Position numbers and translations under genes: made by a program. Positions 36,797 through 48,300 of a DNA stretch of 64,000 nucleotides are shown in pieces (the stretch's first letter is position 1; each line of letters starts with the position of its first letter). Source of the DNA: Colius striatus. Its lineage: Eukaryota > Chordata > Aves > Coliiformes > Coliidae. Location of the stretch: positions 17,561,895 to 17,625,894 of the forward strand of contig NC_084767.1 in the NCBI RefSeq assembly GCF_028858725.1, read 5' to 3'. The notes below the pieces were generated by a model that worked only from the letters and a program-made list of their open reading frames with translations, searched no databases and was not told the DNA's origin.

Positions 36797-36994
36797 GTGT
36801 TTATCCTGGATTTCTCCCTACTTGCTGCATACTTGCTTGCATACTTAGTGGGTTTCTGTGGTGTCCCACAGGTGAGTGATGTGTTCATGGCTGTGCCTGT
36901 GCAAGAACTGGAGAGTGACATGGCTCGTTGTATCATGGTCCCTCGATTTTACAGGGCTTATTTCCACACAGGAAAGCAAGCAATGGACCCATAA
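36797..36994 (+). CDS. Candidate exon/open frame, unrecognised
   Basis: A long pyrimidine-rich stretch ending in CATACTTAG (36848) is followed by an open frame to TAA at 36992-36994. From the acceptor it reads VGFCGVPQVSDVFMAVPVQE and continues for about 28 residues. A strong donor-like GTCCCACAG|GTGAGT also lies inside at 36872, so the segment could instead be split there. No family is recognised, and a chance frame is likely. Confidence 0.12.
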   Translation: MFILDFSLLAAYLLAYLVGFCGVPQVSDVFMAVPVQELESDMARCIMVPRFYRAYFHTGKQAMDP

Positions 36995-37214
36995 ATCAAA
37001 GCAGTAATTTCCTCTTTCCAAGGCTGAGAAGGGACAAGAAGGAGGGTGAGGGTGGTGGCACTCTGCCTGGTATTGTGGATTTCTCAGAAATGATTTTCAG
37101 TGCTATAGATCCCACTGACTTTATACAATGATGCAGCTTTTGGGTGTTTCTTCCCCATGCTCAGCTTTGGTTTGAGTTTTCTTTGTTAGTGAGTTACTGG
37201 TGGCCACAGGTCAC

Positions 37215-37545
37215 AGGTCGCATAGGAACGTGTCCATGCGAGTCTTGAAGACCTCCAAGGAAGGAGACTCCACAACCCCTCTGGGCAGCCTGTGCCAGGG
37301 CTCCATCACCCGAACAGTCAAATAGTTTTTTCTTATATTTAAATGGAACTTTTTGTGTTCCAGTTTCATCCCATTACGCCTTGTCCCGTAGCTTAGCTAC
37401 TATAGACAAAAGGGATGTCCCAACCTCCTGACACCCACCCTTTGATAGTTATAAGTGTTAATAAGATCTCCCCTCAGTCTCCTCCAGACTAAACAGCCCC
37501 AGTTCCTGCAGCCTTTCCTCATATGAAAGATGTTCCAGTCAACAC
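37215..37545 (-). mobile_element. CR1 LINE, internal fragment lacking its 3' end
   Basis: Complement of CR1: GTCGCATAGGAACGTGTCCA, CTTGAAGACCTCCAAGGAAG, CAACCCCTCTGGGCAGCCTG, a 'tttcatcccattacgccttg' segment, GATCTCCCCTCAGTCTCCTC and CAGCCTTTCCTCATATGAAA. Over their shared part it is close to the copy at 20.3 kb. Unusually for CR1, the 3' terminal part (agaatcat...ggttggaaggga) is missing. This implies a later deletion at the left boundary. Confidence 0.95.
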
Positions 37546-37654
37546 GTGTCCTTGCAGCTGAAGGATTGAAAGGTCTGAGCTCTGGGAAGGCAACAGACAA
37601 TGCAGTCAGGTAATCTCCTTGGGGAGAGCCTCATCCAGCATAAATGACATTGAA

Positions 37655-37855
37655 GGGCCTGTGTGCTGCCCTGCTCTGGCTTAAACCAACCTGAAATGCC
37701 ACCGAGGGGCCTGTGTTCTGCCCTGCTCTGGCTTAAAACAGACCTGCAATGCCATCAAGGGGCTTGTGTGCTGGCCTGGTCTGGCTTAAACCAGCCTGAA
37801 ATACCATTGAGAGGCCTGTGTTCTGCCCTGGTCTGGCATAAAACCGGCCTTGCAA
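37655..37855. repeat. 52-bp minisatellite with two-unit (A/B) higher order
   Basis: Four head-to-tail copies start near 37655, 37707, 37760 and 37812. Each begins with a GGGCCTGTGTGCTGCCCTG-like core followed by CTCTGGCTTAAA. Copies 1 and 3 share a CCAGCCTGAAAT-type ending, and copies 2 and 4 share an ACAGACCTGCAAT-type ending. The true repeating block is therefore an A+B dimer of about 105 bp. That is 35 codons, so the array stays open and encodes a 35-residue repeat in one frame. It lies 110 bp from the end of a CR1. Confidence 0.9.
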
Positions 37856-40800
37856 CCTCAAATAATGCCACCGCTCGCGTATCAGCCACAGCACTGAAAA
37901 CTTCATGTGGTTTTTCAGTTTCCTATTTTTAAATTGAAAAGATACCTTCCCCTATCCATTTGCTTCTCCAGTTTGCGAGTGCCCTGTGAGCAGGAGAGAG
38001 ACAGCAAACAAATTTTCTGAGAAAAATGAAGCTAACCACATCTGAAAAAACAAGAGCACAACCCTCACAAAGCACAGAAAATGAAAATGACTACTTTTAG
38101 ACCAATTAAGCTAACTGTTGGGGTTTTAAAAATGTTACTTTTTCTTGCTTTAAAAAAAAAAAATTATTATTACTCCTGAGTGGAGCTTGAAGCCAACGAA
38201 GCACAGTGAAACAGCAGGGAGATAGCTTCTTGAGATAACTATTAGCTTCTTCTATGATAATTTGATACAAACTACTGACAGAATTGTGTGAGTTCTGATG
38301 AAAATTTGAATTATTAGGAGAGCTGAGCTATCATAAATTGTATGCTATATTGTACGTGTGACTTACAGGGTAAAGAGCTGGAACCTGTATTTGTGGTTTT
38401 TTATTAGATGTGATTATAGAAGTGTGCAGCTCTCTATGAAGCAGCCATACATTTCTGTTATTAGCTTATTTTTTATGGTGGGGAGAAAAGGAAAGAAAAC
38501 AATTGTTAACTGTTACCAAGGAAGGTAAATGATTCTGTAAAGATCTTTCTTATGGGAGCATTGCCAGTGTCTCCCTGGAGCCAGGATTGGATAAACAGTT
38601 AGGCGTTTGCCTTGAGAGTGGCCCAACACACTGAATGGTAGTTCTTTTCCCTGGGATACGTGTAGAGTTTCTTTTCAGTCAGAGTGGGATTTATGCAAAT
38701 AAAAAATAAATGTTTTGGCCTTGATTATCTTTGCTTTGTGCTGTCAACATTGAGGCTTCGCAGCACGTTAGGTGGAACTGCAGCTTGGTGGAAACTGGTG
38801 GCAAAGCTGTCAGCTTCCCCACAGTCCCCTCCTGTCTCCTGTCCTCCCCTCAGAAAGGCGCTGGGCTTTGGCATGGAGAGGGGGCAGGATGGGACCCGTG
38901 CTCCAGCAGCGTGCGCACATGGATGTGGGAAGGGAGGAGGGACTTTTTTATTACATTGCCATGGCATTTGGGAGGAATGTGCACCTTAACAGCATGGATA
39001 GCACATTCGTATTTATTCGCCTCAAAATCTCAGCTTCAAAGGAAGAACTTGCCATTCATTTTCCCTTTATTGTCACACTTTGAAAAACAGAAAGTGACTG
39101 TATTCAGGAAGCCTACTTTTGGGGTATTGCCAATAACAATATTCAGAAAACTCAGTCTAATTAAAAGAGTCAGTTGATCTACAGGTATAATCCTCCATGC
39201 TATGGGGGCATAGAAGGAGGAATCATGCTCAACAAGCAGCTGAAGAGTATTAATACTCAATTGCAGCTTTATTCCTATAAAGTCCAAAACTACCTACAAG
39301 TTGCCTCAGATACCTAAACAACTCAGCTAAAATCAGACACCTGCCCCTTTCACTGTTCCCCACTGAAAGGCAAGTGCCAACAAGGGTTAGTGGGGCTCGC
39401 TGGCCCTGGCAGGAATGATTCTCTTAGTGTGTTCACACAGCAGAGGATGCTTAAAGCCAAAATGTAGTTATTTTATTGGTATTTGACCAGGATGCTGTGG
39501 TCAACTCTTGTGAGAGGTCATGAGGTCTCTGCTGACCACGGGAACTTGGTTTTGCATCTCACGGCAGGTATGGTAAACCCTCAGTTAATGTCTCTGTATA
39601 ACGCATCAGGCTTTGATCTCTGTAGCAATCCTTTACCCTCAGCATAATAAACTATGTTTAGTGCATGGGGAAAGAGTCACTTACCTTTTCTGCTGACTTT
39701 GTCCAAAAGATGAATTGGACACCTACTCTGATACTTGCTTCCAAGTTTCTGATTCTTCTCACTGGTGTTTTGAATTCATCTATAGAGAAAGAGTGACTTA
39801 AATTTCACATTCCCTCCTCATGAGAAAAGCAAAGCGAAGAGGGTATGATATTTTACACAGGTGTTCTGTAGAATCTGTTTTTATATCTTTTGTAAAAGGA
39901 AGTTTGGGGCTTTGGCTTGGTTTCAGTTGACATCTTACTACCACAGAGCCATGGTACGTCTCCTGGAGAGCTGGAGCAAAAAGGGTACAGTTAGGACTTG
40001 CGCTAATGGGTAATGGACTTAAACCCATTACATGCAAGTTCTGTCAGACTTATATGTGCCCAGTGTTTGGGTTCCTCCTTTCTCATTCTCCTAATAGGGC
40101 TCACTTGCTGTTTTAAAATAATTGGCAGAATTTTATGATGTGAAAACAGAAATAAGGCAACTGCTACTGAGATCTGTGAGAGCAAAAGGTTTTCATGTGC
40201 TTTGGAGTTCATGTAACAAACCTTTCTGTCAAAAGATGTGCCAAGAGATGCGTTTTGCTGTGCCCTGCTTTCAGATGGTGCTTAGGAGTACAAGGGGCTG
40301 CTTTTTTGCAACTGAGTGACAGAAATATGACTTTTAAGTTTGGATCATTTAAAAAAATGTGTATGGTGATGACTCCTAGGTCAGTCAAGACCAAGTGAAA
40401 AAACCAAACCAAAAGCAACTCAGGGCAGGGGGGAAAACGAATCTCCACAGACCTCTGAAAACTCAAAAAACAAGGAAAAACAGTCAAAATGTTTTCCATG
40501 TCATATTTTAGAGAGCTTTCTTGCCACAGCACTTGTGAAAGGGGAAAAAAAAAAAAAACTGCTTCATCTCACAATGCTTGGAAACAGGATTTTCATACCA
40601 ACAAATTTCTCATCAATTTAGGTGCAGTCTGCCTTTTTGCCAAATGTTTGTTTAAAAAATAATCTGCACGGACTTGATTTCTTTTAAAGAAGACTTCCCA
40701 GCAATTTACTGGGAAATTAAACCAGAGAGGAGTGAGGAAAAGAAAGTGGGCTGCTTGGACTGCAGCAATCCTGGGTGGGATCACCACCTGAGCTGCTGCA

Positions 40801-42242
40801 AGACCAGGCACGGCCCTGTGGTGCTTGACTCTGCGCTAGGGCAGGGCTTGGGCATGTCTATGCTGGACATCCAAGCGTGGCTGAAAACAGGCAGCTGTCT
40901 TTGGTTGTTCATGCTCCAAGGAAGGAGCAAGCTGTGCTGCAGCCATGTGTGGTCTGGAGCATGGTCCTGGGTGCTCCGTGGTGTGGTGCCATGGCCAGGA
41001 GAAACATGCCCATGGCTAGTAGACCCACTGCCTGCTTGTCTCTCTGGTCCCCTGGAGAAGGCACAGCCTAATTCAAGTCCCAACGAGGGGATAATATCCC
41101 AACAAGGATATTCCTTATTCCACGCTTTCCACTGAATCATTTCTGTGACTGAGGTGTTTCTGAGAACTTCGGAGTAATTTATGGATATCTTTGACTTTTA
41201 AGTTCATATTATTCTCCACTGGATGAATACACTGTGTGACGTGCTTCTGCTCCCACTGTGGAAGTAGGTATTTCTAGATTTCAGGGTCTAATATAAAGTT
41301 CAGCATGACAAGCTGAAAATGTGCATTTTGCTCTTCTCCTGAAATATGAGATTACACTGGGATCACTGTTGTCCCAGTGACTGTTCCCAGTGGTGGATTT
41401 AAACATTTAGGCTCAGCATTTCCTGGGGAGTGAGCCCCCATAATGGAAATATTCCCCTTACACATCCTTCCTAGAATGAGTCTAAGGTACACAGCTGAGT
41501 AATTTCTTGAGGGTCCTCAAAAAGCTCTAGTCAAAATACGTGGCTTAAGCCAGTGAAAATGCCTATGAAAATGATGGAAAGAAATTAAGTTACTGGTGGA
41601 AATAGTAATTCAGTTTGGAAGAGGAGGGGAAACAGTCACCAGCTGTTCCAGGGGCTGGCTTAAGCACTGCATTGGACATATATTAGCTATTGGTGGCATT
41701 TTTGTCAGAGAGAAACTTGCTGCTTTGCCAAAGACCTGAGCAGTATACTTTTCTTTTCACAGTTTAAGGGGAATTTAAGTGAAATGCAGACCTTGTGCTG
41801 ACTCTGCCCAACAGTGAATTTCACTCTAAGTGAGCTGGGGGAATTGCTTGGGAGCCCTTGTAGCTAAAGATTTATATGATGTGAAGAGAGGTATCCAGAG
41901 ACTTTGGTGACTCCTAATATCCCTCGAGAGTCCTTCTGACAGCCAAGTGTAGAAGGGAATTGTAGAATTTAATATGACTACAAAGTTTCTGCTAGCTTTA
42001 TAACCATCTCATGAATAAGGATCATCCAGACCTATAGAATTCTACAGGATGCATCAGGAGACAATAGAAACAAAACTCCATGTTTTTTTCAGCACTTTTA
42101 TATAAAGCCTTGTAATGTTTTTTATAGCTCTGCACTGCTTTCATCCCTATTGCATGAGGGTTTCTTACAACCAGGGCTCTGGCAGCAAGGAACTTAATGG
42201 CTGAAGCATGAGTTTATAGAGTTATTGCCCTTCTGTCTGCAG
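37856..42242. other. No gene recognised
   Basis: Unique sequence. Overlapping open frames at 38.7-39.2 kb and 40.7-41.1 kb (up to 153 codons, on both strands) have no recognisable domain and fit chance in GC-richer patches. A poly-A run at 40545-40558 is the only simple repeat seen. Confidence 0.4.
40545..40558. repeat. Poly-A tract
   Basis: A run of 14 A residues with no recognisable source element beside it. Confidence 0.85.
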
Positions 42243-42597
42243 TCTGCTGGAGTTGCCCATGAATTTGTACTCTCTTCTCAGATCTCAGATGCTGAGGACA
42301 CTGCAATGGCTGCCGTTGCACAGAGTGATAAATTGTTACCCGAGAAGGAAGAGAAAACCTTGCAAAATATCTTGTCAGGTCTAGATCCAACTTTGACGAT
42401 GGCTTAGCACTGCCTTTGCTCAGCGCAGATATGTCAACTGCCAGATTTGTTTTTATCATATGAGGAAACAAACTGTTTAATGAACAAAACCAGATGTGCA
42501 AGATTGTGCTGAAAGACCTACAGTCACTTTGTAAAGAACTCAACCCAGAGAAAAGGCACATAAAAACATTCATGGAATTTATTCTTGGCAATTAAAG
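42243..42597 (+). pseudogene. Exon-like segment with broken reading frame
   Basis: A strong acceptor (TTGCCCTTCTGTCTGCAG, ends 42242) is followed by a phase-0 frame that runs to TAG at 42405-42407 and contains EFVLSSQISDAEDTAMAAVA and KLLPEKEEKTLQNILSG. Another frame is open from 42464 to TAA at 42593 and contains QMCKIVLKDLQSLCKELNPE and KRHIKTFMEFILGN. It also extends upstream of a single TGA at 42461. A donor (TTAAAG|GTAAAT) closes the segment at 42598. A frameshift plus one stop would explain the picture as a decayed exon. The opposite strand is open too (125 codons), so chance cannot be excluded. No family is recognised. Confidence 0.25.
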
Positions 42598-44430
42598 GTA
42601 AATATGCATTATGCAGATATTCTCTTTTAACTGCACTATACTCATTCTTTGCATTGCCACACAATCTATGTGGTGTAGGACTCCAGCATGGTCTATCTGT
42701 TCTTCATCATCCTGAGTAACTGACTGTGGGACACTGGCCAGAAAAGGGCTGGGGGTTGTTCCCTGGATGTTTTCCTCAAGGAACAGAAAGATCCAGAAAC
42801 ATAAGCAGTTGTGAGAAGAACAGATCTTCTGATGGCAGAGTGAATGTAAGTTAATTCTTGAACTCAACCAGGCTAATATAAAAGCTTGCACAAGCAGCTG
42901 GTTTCAATGTGGATGATTCCCATTGACCTGAGTAGTTTCTCCAACAGGACCCACATGGATTAGTCAGTATAGACTGCCTGTCATCCACCACGCAACCAGC
43001 ATGTGTTGCAACATGTTATTCTGTGAAACAAGCTAGTTAAAACTTCCTGAAAGCTACTGAAATGCTACTAAACTGGAAAATAAAATGCCTTGTTAAAAAT
43101 GGATTGAATCAGAAGATATCTTGCAACTTTACAGCCCAAATCACTTTAAACTTCCTTGATACTCATTTTATTAATACCAATTGGGTGAGAAACCCATTGT
43201 AACTAGGGTGCAAGAGTGGCTTGGATGTTTTTAATACCCAAAGTTGAGTCGTATTTTCACCCTAATATAGCCAGTAAATGCTATTCATGTGTGCTGCAGT
43301 GGCAGATTAGACTGTTAGCCAAGTGCGGTGCCACTAGCCCAAGCTAGCAAATAGGGAGCAATGACATCTGGGACTCAGGGAGGAGGGATGAACATGGCTG
43401 GTGCCATTCCCATGCCATGTGGGGACCAGTGCAATAAATGGGGGAGCCAGAATTTTCCAGGTGAATCTGAAATGAAATGAAATGAAATCATTTGTGTTTG
43501 CTTTAATAAAGGGATGTCTGATATTATCTGTCTACAGCATTAGTCTGTGCTGCTGCCTTTGAAGCTAATAATTGGCACTAGGGTGGTGTGTTAGTTTCCA
43601 TGTTAGGCGTGATTTTGGAATGAATCTCAGTTATCCAGACAAATGGGCATTTTCATGGTATTACCCACTACCACATGATGTTACATATTCCTCATCAGTG
43701 GCTGTGTTCAGGTTTGGGCATCACTAGGGTTTGGGGTTTTTCCTTGGCTAATTAAGAGTTGTGAGAAGGGCAAAATTACTTCGGGTGTTGGAGAAGAAAA
43801 GTTAAACCAGCAAAGTATGGGAAGCTTAGCCAAGTGATGTTTAAGGTGGTCATGACTCGTGATGCTGAAGGGGATCAGCACTGGGGATTCCACCATTCAG
43901 CTTGTGGAGTGGCAGTTAAGGGTGGGGAGAAGCAAAATATAGGTGAAATATCCAGATATATTCTTAGAAATTAGATCTTTAAAGCCCAGGTTTGTCTCTT
44001 GAATACTATGTTGCTATAAATCACAGGGAGATTTGCTAGAGAACAATCCCAGTGGGAGAAAGGCACGCTGGAGAAGCCCAGAAGCTCTTCACAGGCTTTG
44101 GTTCTCTGGTTTTGGGTGTAACTGTTGACTCCACTGCAATGGGCTTACAGTAGGAATGAGTTGGATCTGGTTTGTGCAATGGCTTGAGTCTTTTGGATTA
44201 CAAGTTCTTAGATGATGGCCACAAAGGAATTTTAATTAGGAAAGTAAGAAAGGTTCTGCTGGGAGACAGGCAAACCACGATAATTATTGGCAGTGAGAAA
44301 GTCAGCAAAGAGCAAGTAATCAAGCAATTTACAGAGGTCTTGTTGAGAATTACCTAAGTGTAATTTTTAAGGATACCTTTGAAAGAATCTTTCACAAGGA
44401 ATATGACTTAAAATGACAGTAATGTCCACT
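42598..44430. other. No gene recognised
   Basis: Unique sequence. A minus-strand frame at 42592-42891 has an acidic, protein-like part (VPQSVTQDDEEQIDHAGV) but no trustworthy splice pair. A plus-strand frame at 44172-44357 ends in a lysine-rich segment. Neither is recognised. Confidence 0.4.
43469..43488. repeat. (GAAAT)4 microsatellite
   Basis: Four tandem GAAAT units form a short pentanucleotide repeat. Confidence 0.9.
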
Positions 44431-44743
44431 CACAGAATCACAGAATCTCAAAGGCTGGAAGGGACCTCAAAGGATCATTCAGTCCAACTCCTCTGCCAGG
44501 GCAGGACTACCTGGAGTAGGTCACACAGGAACTCGTCCAGATGGATTTTGAATGTCTCCAGAGAAAGAGACTCCACAACCCATGTGGGCAGCCTGTTCCA
44601 GTGCTCTGTCACCCTCACAGTGAAGAAATTCTTCCTGTTGTTTCTTTTGAACCTCTTGTGTTCCAGCTTGTACCTGTTGTTCCTTGTCCTATCATTGGAC
44701 ATCACTGAGAAGAGCCTGGCTCCATCTTCCTGACACCCACACT
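44431..44743 (-). mobile_element. CR1 LINE, 3' fragment
   Basis: It begins with the complement of the CR1 terminus (CACAGAATCACAGAATCTCA). It continues through AAGGCTGGAAGGGACCTCAA, AGTCCAACTCCTCTGCC, a 'ctccacaacccatgtgggca' segment, TCACAGTGAAGAAATTCTTC, a 'cctgttgttccttgtcctat' segment and CACTGAGAAGAGCCTGGCTC. It differs enough from the 20.3-kb copy to be another subfamily. 5'-truncated and inactive. Confidence 0.96.
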
Positions 44744-44762
44744 CCTATGCTTTATCCAATGT

Positions 44763-45386
44763 TCATATATATATGCTATACTTGCAAAGTTTAACAAACA
44801 CACAGAGGAGGATCAAACTGTCTGTGTGGACACTGAACACATCATCATCATAAATGTCAGAATCTCTGCAAGAGCTCACCAGGGAATGCTCATTCCATAC
44901 TGGTGTCAGTGGAAGCTCCCAGGCTCTGGCAAGGTGATTGAGATGCACAGAAAGCTGATCTGTCTCACTAGGCAACAGATCCAAAATCTTTTCACAAACA
45001 GGACAGTTTAAAAACAATTCTGTAGGAGTCTGTATTTCCAAATGCACCTCTCATAAAACATCAAAATAAAATAACCCTTTACATTTTTTTCTTTTAGGAA
45101 ATAGTGGTAGCTTTGCTCTTCTCTCTAAGATCTTGAATTCCAAGTAAGCTGGCAAGCAGTTCATCACCACACCATTATAACACATCCCTTGCACTGTAGT
45201 CTGAGTTTTAACTAGCGTGGCCAACTTCATGTGGAAATGCTCTTGTCTAAAGCGCTTGCTTGCTTGAATCCAGACTCCTACTTCTGTCTGCAAAGACACA
45301 GAGCTGCAAAAATTCTCATATGCCACTTCTGTGTATGAGAGTCCAAAAATGTCACTCTGTCCTATTGATAAAGCTTTAACCTTTCC
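44763..45386 (-). pseudogene. Protein-like minus-strand frame with one stop and a C2H2-like motif
   Basis: On the minus strand one frame is open from 45386 to 45054, hits a single TGA (45053-45051), and is open again to 44763, about 207 codons in all. The first half contains TEVGVWIQASKRFRQEHFHM. The second contains a zinc-finger-like C-x2-C...H-x3-H (NCPVCEKILDLLPSETDQLS then VHLNHL). A strong acceptor-like TCTGTGTCTTTGCAG (minus strand, ending 45294) and a strong donor (TTCCCTG|GTGAGC, at about 44881) lie within it. No family is recognised. It may be a decayed gene piece, separate exons with an intronic stop between them, or chance. Confidence 0.22.
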
Positions 45387-48300
45387 TCATAGATGATCAG
45401 TTGATGGGATAGGCAGAATTGCCACATACGCAGTTGAGGCCAGTATGAATGCAGGATTCCTTTACTGGACAGGGAATGACACCCACTGCTTGACCTGGAA
45501 GGCATGCCTGGGCTGAGCAATACTCACACCTACAGTCTTCTCATGGGAATAGTTCTTCCACTATACGTAAGGACTCTTCATGGCTTTTGTGGTATCACGT
45601 GTTTCCATTTTGTGGAAGTATCTCAGTAGTAAAATCTAAAAAGTTCATACACTTTTTGTTCCAAATACTCTCCTCTGGTCCTGGCTGAGCTTTGGGTACA
45701 GCTGTTCAAGTAGCAGACGTGGACTGTGCTTTTCAGGTGTATTCAGAAGATCAAAGCTGATTTTCTTAAGATTCTGTAACCTCGTTCTTCTCTCTGCTAA
45801 GGTGACCTCTTTGTGTATCAGCAAAAGGGGTTGCTACCAAGGGCAAGAAAAGCTTGTAAGAACAAAACCAGTATTTGGAACAGACATCTTCCTGAAAGAA
45901 TCCTGGCTTCGACACAGGGGCTGCACAGCCTCATGCTCACTGCCTGCGGCCAGATTGCCAAGGTTTTTAAGTGTTGGTCACTTTTGAAGTGCTAGTCTTT
46001 AACCTCTTGATCTTGATTCATAATGAAATGGGAGGGGTAGCAGGAACTTGCACTTTCTGTTGTGGATTTTGCTGATTAGTCCAAATGCTTCTAATACACC
46101 TATGGATATTTAAAACCATGCACACCATTAACGCAAACTGCTTACTTGTAATGGAGTAAACAGCATGGGATAGACCACAGTGCTAACACCAGCAGGCTCT
46201 TGATTTGGGAGCCTGTAAAATGTTGCTCACTGTGCCCAATGCATGTAGGAAGTAGGTTTTGCAATGATGCAGCTGCATATTTTTACTGATGTCCAGTTGT
46301 TAAGAAAAGCAGCAGAGGTAGGTTATCACAACTGACAGCATCTCACACTGCTGCTGCTCAGAGTGTATCACATACCCACCTCAGTTACTCAGAGCTGCAG
46401 AGACTTGCTCCTCCCTGGCTGATATGTGCACGTGGGATTGGGGGTGAAGGGGCAGCCCAGGAGGTGTGGGGGGTATTGGTACTTAGTGCCATCCTTAGGC
46501 ATGAACCATGGAGCCGTGGCCTTGTCCAGGGCAGAGGCCTGATAAAACGAGATTCATTTCCCATTGATGAATGCTGCAAAGACCAAAATGAAACAAGTTC
46601 CTTTGTAGTTGTATGTATCTCTTCCCATCTGAGACTGTCACAAACACTGAGATGAGCCTCTTGGCCCTTGTGCGTGCCCTGCTGGTAGGTGCTGCCTTTA
46701 GAAAGAAGGTAAATGGTTTAGCAGAAGTCACACTGTGAGCTGGTAGCTCTCAACATTTATTGTGAAGCACATGATGCATCAGAAAAAGGCAAGGGGACCT
46801 AAATCTTTTTGATGCAGAAAGTGGGTGAGGTCCTGGCTGGTGAACACATGCCAAGTACTGCAAGCAGACCCTGGCACTGCCGGCCTCAACACAAAACCCA
46901 GAGGGAATGGTGGAGGCTTTTCTTACAACAGTAATTACTTGAAGGGGATTTGGGAGGTCTGTTCTTGGTTCAAGCCTATGTACCTATAGCCAGGAGTATT
47001 TTGACTAATGCAAGGTGTAGATGTGGGCTGGCAAGAGATGAGGGGGATGAAAGGTGGTAAGAAAGGAGGTTTTGTCATCTTCCTGCTAGCACATGTGTTT
47101 TGAGTCGGGTGAGGCAGCTGTAGCCTGATAGACAGCCACACTTCTGTAAGACTGCAGTTGTGTCCATCTCTGCTTAAATATTACTTGATCGAATTGAGAG
47201 GAAGCTGCTCATTAGCTCCTGCAGCCTGTAAAGACCATGTACCATTTCAGTTTCAATTCAGATCTCCAATTTGACTAGGGTAGTATAAAAGGGCCTCAGC
47301 AATTCACGGACTACTTTAAAGGGAGAGGGGGATTTGCTACATAAATAAGAGATGTGGTAGATGTCGCAGACTGAAAACATGATTGATCTGAGGGGCTTTT
47401 CTCCATACCATCGGAGATCATACTACTGTTCAGCACAGAAAAACAGACAACTCCTTTAAGTAGTTAATTTGAATATACAGAAGAAAAAGGAAGAGTAGGA
47501 GGAAGATGTAGGTCAAGTGCTTCAGGAAGATGCCAGGCAAATGTTCAAAGAACCGCAAGATTGGTTTTTACTGGTGTCAGAAGTAGCTGCTTGCACTGCA
47601 GCCATTGCTGTGGAATTCATTTTGCTTCTATGAGAGGAAAATAATATATATTTTTTTAAAGGGCAAATCAGTAACAGTCTCTGGTGCTGCTGTGCAATAT
47701 GGGGGCACTTTCCTGCAGCTTGCTGGGTTCCGTGTCTAGGAGCCCCATTCTGTGAGGTGCCACACTCATCACCTGCTGCCGCCAGCCCGGCTCAGCCCGT
47801 CGCTGCTCCCACTTCTAAGACTGCAAGTAGCTGAGGCCAGCAAAGAATTGCAGGGAGAAATTCCCTTCCCTTCCTTCTTAGTATGGAGAAGGAATAGAAT
47901 TCTTATGACGATTTCCCCTGATTTCAGAGGAGCTGGAGGATGTTTGTGAGACTGTGGAAGTTTGGGAGGCTGGGCAAAATCTGCCACAAAACCTTTTTTT
48001 TTACTGAGAGGCTGAACAAAAGGGTCTTTAAATCTTGTGGGACTATCAGACCAACTCGGAAGAAAACCATCTCAACTATAGCAAGGGTATGGGCAAGCAG
48101 TGCTTCAGCCTTGCTGTTTGACCTCTTCCAGCCGTGCCAGCACCGGCTGCTGGCTTTGTCACAGAAAAGGGGTTTGGAATCAGTTTAATCTCTTAGATGC
48201 TCTGCTGGTTGTACAGCTCGTAGAACGTTTGGGGCATTTTTTGGGTGGCTCTTCACAGCCCTTCAGCTGCTGGGTCTCAGTCTGGGCTGTGCTTGTGGCA

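Noticed and set aside
37655-37855. Regularly spaced repeats resembling a CRISPR array
   Set aside because: The units are directly tandem without unique spacers, the host is a vertebrate and there are no cas genes. This is a minisatellite.
40674-41140. 153-codon plus-strand and 119-codon minus-strand frames in a GC-richer patch
   Set aside because: Both strands are open together, the composition is W/C/S-rich, and there are no splice sites or domain.
46965-46985. GGTTCAAGCC resembling a tRNA B box
   Set aside because: It does not match GGTTCGANTCC well, and no A box or cloverleaf is seen nearby.
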